From NCBI GenBank assembly GCA_034521225.1, contig JAXHMR010000033.1:124001-188000 (forward strand): a DNA stretch of 64,000 nt, written 5' to 3'. Each line of letters starts with the position of its first letter. Position 1 is the stretch's first letter. Below are positions 56,467 to 64,000 of the stretch, one piece after another. Both the position numbers and the translations under genes were made by a program. The notes beneath the pieces were generated by a model that saw nothing but the letters and a program-made list of their open reading frames with translations, had not been told where the DNA came from and did not search any database. The DNA comes from Woeseia sp034521225 (GTDB lineage: Bacteria > Pseudomonadota > Gammaproteobacteria > Steroidobacterales > Woeseiaceae).

Positions 56467-58432
56467 ATGCACAGTATTCACCTGACAATTGTCCTGGCAC
56501 CGCTGCTCGCGGCGATCGTGGCCGGCCTGTTCGGCGGCAGATCGCCGCGCCGGCGCGCACTGGCTGACGATACTGGCCGTCGGCCTGTCGTTCGTGCTGT
56601 CGGTCGTCGTATTGAAGCACCTGTACTGGGACGGCGGGCAGGCGGAGAACTACAACCTCTACACGTGGGCGGTCAGCGATGGCCTGCGCATGGAGGTGGG
56701 TTTCCTGATCGATCGCCTCAGTGCCCTGATGATGGTCGTCGTGACATTCGTCTCGCTGATGGTGCACATCTACACGATCGGCTACATGCAGGACGACCCC
56801 GGCTACCAGCGCTTTTTCAGCTACATCTCTCTGTTCACGTTTTCGATGCTGATGCTGGTCATGTCCAACAACTTCCTGCAGCTGTTTTTCGGCTGGGAAG
56901 CCGTCGGGCTCATGTCGTACCTTTTGATTGGCTTCTGGTTCAAGCGCGAATCGGCGATATTCGCCAACCTGAAGGCGTTCCTCGTCAACCGGGTGGGCGA
57001 CTTTGGCTTCATACTCGGCATCGCCGGTATTGTCATGTACACGAACTCGCTTGATTATGCGACGGTGTTCGCCGGCGCCGGCGATATCGCATCGCAGGAA
57101 ATCACTGTGTTTGGCGGTACGGCCTGGAATGCCATGACACTGATCTGCATCCTGCTGTTCATTGGTGCAATGGGTAAATCGGCACAGGCGCCACTGCACG
57201 TCTGGCTGCCGGATTCAATGGAAGGCCCGACGCCGATATCAGCACTGATCCATGCGGCAACGATGGTTACCGCTGGTATCTTCATGGTGGCGCGCATGTC
57301 GCCGCTGTTTGAGCTGTCCGAGACTGCACTGGCCGTGGTCCTGGTCATCGGCGCATTGACGGCATTCTTCATGGGATTGCTCGGCATCGTGCAAAACGAC
57401 ATCAAGCGCGTCGTGGCCTATTCGACATTGTCCCAGCTTGGTTACATGACGGTGGCCCTGGGCGTGTCGGCATACGGCGCGGCGATTTTCCACCTGATGA
57501 CGCATGCCTTCTTCAAGGCGCTGCTGTTCCTCGCGGCTGGCTCTGTAATCATTGCGATGCATCACGAGCAGGACATTCGCAAAATGGGCGGTCTGAGGAA
57601 ATACATGCCGATTACGTACTGGACGGCATTGATCGGTTCGCTGGCACTGATCGGGTTTCCTGGCACGTCCGGATTTTTCTCGAAAGACGCGTTGATTGAG
57701 GCCGTCCGTGATTCGCACTGGCAGGGACAGGGCGCGATCTACTGGATCGCCTATCTTAGTGTGCTGCTGGGAGTTTTCGTCACCGCGCTGTATTCGTTCC
57801 GGATGTTCTTCCTGGTATTTCATGGCAAGGAACGCATGGACAAGGAGACGAAGTCGCACCTGCATGAATCGCCATGGGTTGTTTCGGTGCCGCTGATACT
57901 GCTGGCGATTCCATCGGCCGTCATCGGCTGGGTGACGATGGGGCCGGTACTGTTCGGCGGCTTTTTCGGCGATTCCATTGTCGTCAGTCCGCCACACGAT
58001 GTCCTGGCGCATCTCGGCGAGTCATTCCATGGCAGCGCGGCCTTCATCCTGCATGCATTGCAAGGACCTGCTGTGTACCTCGCGCTTGCCGGTCTCGGTG
58101 TCGCCTGGTACTTCTATTTGCATCGGCCGGATTTGCCGGATGCCGTGCGCGGCAAGTTGTCCGGCGTCTACAACCTGCTGGATCGCAAATACTACTTCGA
58201 CGATTTGTGGATCAAGGGCTTTGCCGCCGGCGGGCGTTCGGCCGGCAATTTCCTGTGGCAGAAGGGCGATACGCTCGTGATCGACGGCCTGCTGGTCAAT
58301 GGCACGGCCAACTTTGTCGGCAGGCTCGCGGGTGTCCTGCGGCAACTGCAAAGCGGCTACCTCTATCACTACGCCTTCGCAATGATCATCGGCCTGACCC
58401 TGACGCTGGGCTGGCTGCTATGGCTGCGCTGA
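56467..58432 (+). CDS. nuoL: NADH-quinone oxidoreductase subunit L, frameshift near start
   Basis: About 655 residues joined. ATG 56467 opens HSIHLTIVLAPLLAAIVAGLFGG, then a frame change near 56550 leads to HWLTILAVGLSFVLSVVVLKH. Antiporter-like core: WEAVGLMSYLLIGFW, FIGAMGKSAQAPLHVWLPDSMEGPTPISALIHAATMVTAG. Last pumping subunit with the lateral helix at the C-terminus. Confidence 0.95.
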
Positions 58433-58484
58433 TGACTGACAAGAACCGGCAACAACTGCGCGCGAGCGAGCAACGAGCCTGACT

Positions 58485-60020
58485 ATGGACCTGTCGCACA
58501 ACATACTCAGCATTCTGATCTGGTTGCCGATCATCGGCGGCCTGGCTGTGCTTGCAGTTGGGGACGGGGGTGACAGCAAGTCACCGCGCGCCGGCGGCAT
58601 GCGTGTGCTGACGCTGGTCGTGTCTGTACTCACGTTCGTGCTCAGTCTGTTCCTGTATACCAACTTTGACGCCACGACCGCGAGCATGCAGTTCGTCGAG
58701 CGCGTGCGCTGGATCGAGACGCTGAACGTCGATTATTACCTGGGAGTCGACGGCATTTCGGCACCGTTGATCCTGCTGACGACCTTTATCACGCCGCTGG
58801 TCGTTATTGCCGGCTGGGATACGATCCGGTCACGGCCTGCGCAGTACTTTGCCGCGTTCCTGATTCTCGAAGGCCTGATGGTCGGCGTGTTTGCGGCGCT
58901 CGACGGCCTTCTTTTCTATGTGTTCTGGGAAGCCATGCTGGTGCCGATGTTCCTGATCATCGGCGTCTGGGGCGGAGAGCGCCGTGTCTATGCGACGCTG
59001 AAGTTTTTCCTGTACACCTTTCTTGGCTCGGTGCTGATGCTCGTCGCGTTCATATACCTGTATGGCAAGGCGGGAACGTTTGACTTCCTCGCGTTCATGC
59101 AATTGCCGCTGACACTGGCCGAGCAGCAGTATATTTTCATCGCTTTCCTGCTGGCGTTTGCCGTCAAGGTACCGATGTGGCCTGTGCACACGTGGTTGCC
59201 GGATGCGCATGTCGAGGCGCCGACCGGCGGTTCCGTCGTCCTTGCGGCCATCATGCTGAAGATGGGCGGCTACGGCTTTATCCGGCTGTCGCTGCCAATG
59301 CTGCCCGATGGCAGCGCCTATTTCGCCGGCCTGATGATTGCGTTGTCGCTGATTGCTATCGTCTACATCGGCCTCGTGGCGCTGATGCAAAAAGACATGA
59401 AGAAGCTGATAGCGTACTCGTCTATTGCGCACATGGGGTTCGTCACACTCGGCTTTTTTCTCCTCTGGTCGATCGGCGAGGGCAGCGGCGCCGCGCTTGG
59501 CATGACCGGCGGCATGGTGCAGATGATTTCACACGGGCTCGTGTCCGGCGCCATGTTCCTGTGCGTCGGCGTGTTGTACGACCGCATGCACAGCCGCCAG
59601 ATCGCCGACTATGGCGGTGTTGCCAATACGATGCCGGTATTTGCGGCCTTCATGGTCCTGTTTGCCATGGCGAATGCCGGGCTGCCGGGCACGTCCGGCT
59701 TTGTCGGCGAGTTCATGGTCATCATTGCGAGCTTCAAGGCGAACTTCTGGTTTGCGTTTCTTGCTGCGTCAACGCTGATACTGGGTGCCGCGTACACGCT
59801 GTGGATGGTCAAGCGGGTCATTTACGGCGAGGTTGCGAACAAGCATGTTGAGGCGCTACAGGATCTTAATCACCGCGAGTACCTGGTACTCGGCATCCTG
59901 GCGCTGGCGGTGCTTCTGGTCGGACTGTGGCCGGCGCCGCTGGTCGACATGATGAGTGTCACCGTGGATGAACTGATCGAGCATATCGGGCAGTCAAAAC
60001 TTGCCCTGCAGGGACTGTAA
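58485..60020 (+). CDS. nuoM: NADH-quinone oxidoreductase subunit M
   Basis: 511 residues, about 14 helices, intact. FYVFWEAMLVPMFLIIGVWGG with the essential membrane Glu, VKVPMWPVHTWLPDAHVEAPTGGSVVLAAIMLKMGGYG and LMQKDMKKLIAYSSIAHMGFV. Antiporter-like proton-pumping subunit. Confidence 0.97.
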   Translation: MDLSHNILSILIWLPIIGGLAVLAVGDGGDSKSPRAGGMRVLTLVVSVLTFVLSLFLYTNFDATTASMQFVERVRWIETLNVDYYLGVDGISAPLILLTTFITPLVVIAGWDTIRSRPAQYFAAFLILEGLMVGVFAALDGLLFYVFWEAMLVPMFLIIGVWGGERRVYATLKFFLYTFLGSVLMLVAFIYLYGKAGTFDFLAFMQLPLTLAEQQYIFIAFLLAFAVKVPMWPVHTWLPDAHVEAPTGGSVVLAAIMLKMGGYGFIRLSLPMLPDGSAYFAGLMIALSLIAIVYIGLVALMQKDMKKLIAYSSIAHMGFVTLGFFLLWSIGEGSGAALGMTGGMVQMISHGLVSGAMFLCVGVLYDRMHSRQIADYGGVANTMPVFAAFMVLFAMANAGLPGTSGFVGEFMVIIASFKANFWFAFLAASTLILGAAYTLWMVKRVIYGEVANKHVEALQDLNHREYLVLGILALAVLLVGLWPAPLVDMMSVTVDELIEHIGQSKLALQGL

Positions 60021-60023
60021 CGC

Positions 60024-61457
60024 ATGAACTTTTCTGACCTGGTACCGGCCGCTCCAGAGATCATCCTGCTGGTCATGCTGTGCGTCGTCCTGCTGGTAGA
60101 CCTGTTCCTGCGTAATGAGCAGCGGATGATTACGTTCTGGCTGACGATCGGTTCATTAATTCTCACAGCTGCCGCAGTGCTGCTGACAGCACCGGACGTC
60201 CGGACCGTGATTTTCAGCGGCGCCTACGTCAGTGACGACCTCGCGCAGGTCCTGAAGCTGGCAGCGATCGGCGTCGTTGCCGTCGGATTCCTGTACGCGC
60301 GCGATTACCTGAAACAGAACGACATGCTGCAGGTTGAATACTTCCTGCTCGGCATGTTCGGCCTGCTGGGCATCATGATCATGGTATCGGCGAACAGCCT
60401 GCTGATCATGTACCTCGGGCTCGAAACGCTGGCGCTCTCGCAATACACGCTGGTCGCGTACGAACGAAAATCAGCGGTGGCAGCCGAGTCCGCGATGAAG
60501 TACTTCGTGCTGGGCGCGATAGCCTCCGGGGCGCTGCTGTACGGTATTTCGTGGATCTACGGTGTCACCGGGACGTTGCAGTTCGACGAAATCGCCGCGG
60601 CAATTCAGGCGCGCCCGGACATCAATGACATGCCGCTGTGGTTTGGTATTGCGTTCGTGGTCGTCGGCATTGCGTTCAAGTTTGGTGGCGTACCGTTTCA
60701 CATGTGGTTACCCGACGTCTACCAGGGCGCGCGCTCGCCGGTGACGCTTTATGTAGCGACAGCGCCGAAATTCGCGGCGCTGGCGCTGACTTTGCGGATA
60801 CTCGTTGATGGTCTCGGTGACCTGCACGAAGTGTGGCAGGGCATGGTCATGGTGGTGGCCGTGCTGTCCGTCCTGGTCGGCAATATCGTGGCGATCGCGC
60901 AAACCAACATCAAGCGCATGCTCGGCTACTCGGCGATTGCCCATGTGGGCTTCATCCTGTTGGCAATTTTCACCGGCACGGCACAGGGCTATGCGTCCGC
61001 GCTGTACTACACGCTGACCTACGTTGTCATGGCGGCCGGCGCGTTCGGCGTCGTCATCCTGCTGAGCCGGCAGGGCTTCGAGGCCGAAAACCTGAGTGAC
61101 TTCAAGGGTCTGAACGCGCGAAGTCCGTGGTTTGCACTGATGATGCTGTTCTTCATGTTTGGCATGGCCGGGGTACCGCCGTGGGTAGGATTTTTTGCCA
61201 AGCTGAACGTTATCAATGCGTTGCTGGATGCGGGCTACGCGGGCCTTGCCGTTTTCCTGGTTCTTGCCGCCGTGATCGGCGCCTACTATTACCTGCGCGT
61301 TATCTGGTACATGTACTTCGACAAGGCCGAGGATCGCTCGGTATTCCAGGCGGATACAGATATGCGTGCCGTGCTGAGCCTGAACGGCATTGCCGTTCTG
61401 GCGCTGGGATTGATGCCGGGCTGGCTGCTCAAGCTGTGTTTCGACGTGCTCGGCTGA
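60024..61457 (+). CDS. nuoN: NADH-quinone oxidoreductase subunit N
   Basis: 477 residues, about 14 helices, intact. SLLIMYLGLETLALSQYTLVAYERKSA, VGIAFKFGGVPFHMWLPDVYQGARSPVTLYVATAPK and IKRMLGYSAIAHVGFI. Last gene of the nuo operon, 51 bp before tRNA(fMet). Confidence 0.97.
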   Translation: MNFSDLVPAAPEIILLVMLCVVLLVDLFLRNEQRMITFWLTIGSLILTAAAVLLTAPDVRTVIFSGAYVSDDLAQVLKLAAIGVVAVGFLYARDYLKQNDMLQVEYFLLGMFGLLGIMIMVSANSLLIMYLGLETLALSQYTLVAYERKSAVAAESAMKYFVLGAIASGALLYGISWIYGVTGTLQFDEIAAAIQARPDINDMPLWFGIAFVVVGIAFKFGGVPFHMWLPDVYQGARSPVTLYVATAPKFAALALTLRILVDGLGDLHEVWQGMVMVVAVLSVLVGNIVAIAQTNIKRMLGYSAIAHVGFILLAIFTGTAQGYASALYYTLTYVVMAAGAFGVVILLSRQGFEAENLSDFKGLNARSPWFALMMLFFMFGMAGVPPWVGFFAKLNVINALLDAGYAGLAVFLVLAAVIGAYYYLRVIWYMYFDKAEDRSVFQADTDMRAVLSLNGIAVLALGLMPGWLLKLCFDVLG

Positions 61458-61508
61458 CGCGCGGGTTGTAATAGCACGGCAGTGTTTGTATGATCGCGCC
61501 CCTGCTGA

Positions 61509-61583
61509 TGCGGGGTGGAGCAGTCTGGCAGCTCGTCGGGCTCATAACCCGAAGGTCGCAGGTTCAATCCTGCCGCTTCCGCG
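61509..61583 (+). tRNA. tRNA-Met (CAT), initiator type, aberrant 3' half
   Basis: 5' half matches initiator tRNA: GCGGGGTGGAGCAGTCTGGC and GTCGGGCTCATAACCCGA with the three G-C pairs next to the anticodon CAT. The 3' half departs: T loop is TTCAAT (6 nt, not 7) and the acceptor strand reads CGCTTCCGC instead of CCCCGC. GCGGGG pairs with TTCCGC only through two G-U pairs and leaves three bases extra. It is either a read error or a damaged copy. No CCA encoded. Confidence 0.82.
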
Positions 61584-61585
61584 GA

Positions 61586-61628
61586 CGACAAAAAACGGCC
61601 GGCCGAGAAGGGCCGGCCCCTTTTGTCG
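61586..61628 (+). terminator. Intrinsic terminator after tRNA-Met
   Basis: CGACAAAA-AACGGCCGGCC-GAGAAG-GGCCGGCC-CC-TTTTGTCG: a perfect 8-bp GC core extended by AT pairs, with a T run on the plus strand. Confidence 0.88.
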
Positions 61629-61705
61629 TTCGCTATCGCGGGCTGAATTCACTGCGAGGGAGTTGCGCGGAGTTATGGTTGGTCACTTAAGATCAATCCG
61701 CACCT

Positions 61706-61813
61706 GGCGGGAGCGGACTTTTTACAGCCTCGGTGGGCGGATTGCCTGGGTTCAGAATCCCGCCGCTGATCAGACGCGGAAAAGGCCGGCCCGTGAAGAG
61801 CCCGGCCTTTTTC
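61706..61813 (+). ncRNA. Candidate small RNA ending in a terminator
   Basis: GGCGGGA (61706-61712) pairs exactly with TCCCGCC (61758-61764), with an inner GGGTTCAGAATCCC that looks like a tRNA T arm. Total 59 nt, too short for a tRNA, then an intrinsic terminator. It may be a decayed tRNA copy or an independent sRNA. Confidence 0.3.
61780..61813 (+). terminator. Intrinsic terminator before katG
   Basis: AAAAGGCCGG / CCGGCCTTTT stem with a 12-nt loop and T run. There is no coding gene between it and the preceding terminator at 61586-61628. Confidence 0.8.
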
Positions 61814-62105
61814 TTGGGATTCGCTCCGCCTCCGTCGCGCAAATTGTAAGGGAAGTAACCGCTCATCGGGTTCAGCCACGCCAGCCGGGGCCGGTCGCCC
61901 GCCGGTGGTACATCGGTTTTCACCTATTGGGGCCCGACCAGGCAGGCGTTACGCTACCAGCCAGAGCCAGTTTGACGTCATGAGTTTGGGCTTCGGGCCA
62001 CGTGCCGGATTGGTCACTTGACTGCGGCATTGACAGTTACAGTGAGGAAATTCGGCGCGACCGCTAAGCCGATGCCAGCCATCGACGCTAACTTTGGAGA
62101 GCGAC

Positions 62106-64000
62106 ATGGATACAGAAGTGAAATGCCCCGTGATGCACGGCGGTAATACGGCGACGGGACGATCGGTCATGGACTGGTGGCCGAAAAGCCTGAACCTCGA
62201 CATCCTGCATCAGCATGATACGAAGACTGATCCGATGGACAGCGGACTTCGATTATCGGGAAGCGGTCAAAACTCTAGACTTCGCGGCACTCAAGCAAGA
62301 CTTGCGCGGCGCTGATGACCGACAGCCAGGACTGGTGGCCCGCGGACTGGGGTCATTACGGCGGCCTGATGATCCGCATGTCCTGGCACGCGGCAGGCAG
62401 CTATCGCATCGCCGACGGTCGAGGCGGCGGCGGCACGGGAAACCAGCGGTTTGCGCCTATCAACTCCTGGCCGGACAATGTGAACCTCGACAAGGCGCGT
62501 CGTCTGCTTTGGCCGATCAAGAAAAAGTACGGCAACAAGCTCAGCTGGGCCGACCTGATCATCCTACGCCGGCACCATCGCCTACGAATCCATGGGGCTG
62601 AAAACCTTCGGCTTCGGTTTTGGCCGCGAAGACATCTGGCATCCCGAAAAGGATACTTATTGGGGTCCGGAGAAGGAATGGCTCGCCCCGAGCGGTAGCG
62701 AAGACAGCCGCTACTCCGGCGAGCGCGAGCTGGAAAACCCGCTGGCCGCGGTGATGATGGGCCTGATCTACGTCAACCCGGAAGGCGTGGACGGCAAGCC
62801 GGATCCGCTCAAGACCGCCCATGACGTCCGCGACACCTTCGCACGGATGGCGATGAACGACGAGGAAACCGTCGCCCTGACCGCCGGCGGCCACACGGTC
62901 GGCAAGTGCCACGGTAACGGCGATGCGACACTGCTCGGCCCGGGCCCGGAAGGCTGCGGATGTCGAAGAGCAGGGCTTCGGCTGGATGCAACCAGAGACA
63001 AGCGCGGCATCGGCCGCGACGCCGTCACCAGCGGTCTCGAAGGCGCCTGGACTACGCACCCGGCGCAGTGGGACAACGGCTACTTCCAGACTGCTGCTCA
63101 ACTACGAATGGGAGTTGAAGAAGAGCCCGGCCGGCGCCTGGCAGTGGGAGCCGGTCAACATCAAGGAAGAAGACAAGCCGGTCGATGTGGAGGACCCGTC
63201 GATCCGCTACAACCCGATCATGACCGATGCCGACATGGCGATGAAGATGGACCCGGAGTACCGCAAGATTTCCGAACGCTTCTACAAAGATCCCGGCCTA
63301 CTTCTCTCGAAGGCCTTCGCCCGCGCCTGGTTCAAGCTGACCCACCGCGACATGGGGCCGAAGGCGCGCTACATCGGCCCCGACGTTCCGGAGGAAGACC
63401 TGATCTGGCAGGACCCGGTTCCCGCCGGCCGTACCGATTACGACGTGGATGCCGTCAAGGCAAAAATCAAAGACAGCGGCCTGACGGTCAGCGAAATGGT
63501 TACCACTGCCTGGGACAGCGCGAGGACTTTCCGCGGTTCCGACATGCGCGGCGGGGCCAACGGCGCGCGTATCCGCCTGGCCCCGCAGAACGGCTGGGAG
63601 GGCAACGAACCCGAGCGCCTGTCCAGGGTCCTGAAGGTGCTCGACGGCATTGCAACGGCAACCGGCGCGAGCGTGGCGGACGTCATCGTCCTGGCAGGCA
63701 ATGTCGGCATCGAGCAAGCGGCCAAGGCAGCCGGTGTCGATGTCGCGGTGCCGTTTGCGCCGGGACGCGGCGACGCTTCAGACGACAAGACGGATGCCGA
63801 CTCGTTCGAGCCGCTCGAACCGGTCCACGATGGCTACCGCAATTGGCTCATGAAGGACTATGTGGTCAGCGCGGAAGAGTTGATGCTCGACCGTACCCAG
63901 CTGATGGGACTGACCGCGCCGGAAATGACGGTGCTGGTTGGCGGCATGCGCGTGCTCGGCACCAACCACGGCGGCACGAAGCACGGCGTGTTCACCGATC
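62106..64000 (+). CDS. katG: Catalase-peroxidase KatG, heavily frameshifted, cut by window end
   Basis: ATG 62106 (GGAGAG before it) opens TEVKCPVMHGGNTATGRS, the KatG start. Pieces in all three plus frames keep the family order: DSQDWWPADWGHYGGLMIRMSWHAAG with catalytic R-W-H, GFGREDIWHPEKDTYWG, VMMGLIYVNPEG with the Tyr of the Met-Tyr-Trp crosslink, LTAGGHTVGKCHGN with the proximal His, and VTTAWDSARTFRGSDMRGGANGARIRLAPQN. At least seven indels are needed (near 62240, 62310, 62565, 62950, 62985, 63093, 63297). Heme enzyme removing H2O2. The gene runs past 64000. Confidence 0.9.

Larger units (their letters stand above)
61629..62105. other. 477-bp gene-free stretch before katG
   Basis: No gene is supported. 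It holds a second terminator (61780-61811) and a folded segment (61706-61764). No OxyR-like site could be confirmed for katG. Confidence 0.5.

Noticed and set aside
61486..61983. Plus-strand frame across the initiator tRNA and terminator
   Set aside because: It crosses a tRNA and a terminator and has no protein signature; a common artefact.
1..64000. CRISPR arrays, insertion sequences or prophage
   Set aside because: No regularly spaced repeats, transposase or phage structural genes were seen.

Overview
The window is a 64 kb piece of a GC-rich gammaproteobacterial chromosome. The evidence is the gene order ssrA-smpB / ratA-rnfH / bamE-fur / recN-nadK / hrcA-grpE-dnaK-dnaJ-dapB-carA-carB-greA-yhbY-rlmE-ftsH-folP-glmM-tpiA-secG-tRNA(Leu)-nuoA to nuoN, which is a classic gammaproteobacterial core backbone, together with sigma-32 type heat-shock promoters and a tmRNA tag of ANDDNYALAA. 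No rRNA, IS element, CRISPR array or prophage structural gene was seen. The family or genus cannot be fixed from the sequence alone.

Positions 1-16400 are accessory and stress-related: a four-repeat DUF4397 lipoprotein, a decayed CocE-type hydrolase, an arsenic cluster (ArsR, ACR3, ArsC), an XRE/MmyB regulator, dodecin, OsmC, a class B-like acid phosphatase, a glycosyltransferase-like protein, a frameshifted PAS-GGDEF diguanylate cyclase preceded by a strongly folded RNA with an intrinsic terminator, remnants of ku and of a membrane protein, a CheB-CheR-PAS fusion, a PAS protein and a Crp/Fnr regulator. Positions 16800-20960 form a mercury block (YnfA, MerR, 19-bp-spacer promoter, MerC, MerA) plus a HigB/HigA toxin-antitoxin pair, abutting the 3' end of ssrA, a frequent island integration site.

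Positions 21000-46900 are housekeeping: trans-translation, Fur and BamE, DNA repair (RecN), NAD kinase, the heat-shock chaperone operon with three sigma-32-like promoters, lysine and carbamoyl-phosphate synthesis, rRNA/ribosome assembly, FtsH, folate, peptidoglycan precursor and glycolysis. Positions 47138-61457 hold a complete 14-subunit NADH:quinone oxidoreductase (complex I) operon, in which NuoE and NuoF read as one frame. A tRNA for initiator Met, two intrinsic terminators and a catalase-peroxidase (katG, cut by the window end) close the window.

A pervasive feature is single-base indels inside otherwise well conserved, mostly essential genes (merA, recN, hrcA, carB, greA, ftsH, tpiA, nuoC, D, F, G, H, L, and many in katG). 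Most look like one extra base. This is more simply explained by uncorrected sequencing or assembly error than by biology, so apparent truncations, fusions and pseudogenes here need caution. The most interesting non-gene signals are a dispersed palindromic repeat family whose edges supply TAG stop codons to neighbouring genes (2669-2743, 39950-40054, 40401-40475), and the orphan structured RNA at 9777-9876 ahead of the diguanylate cyclase.
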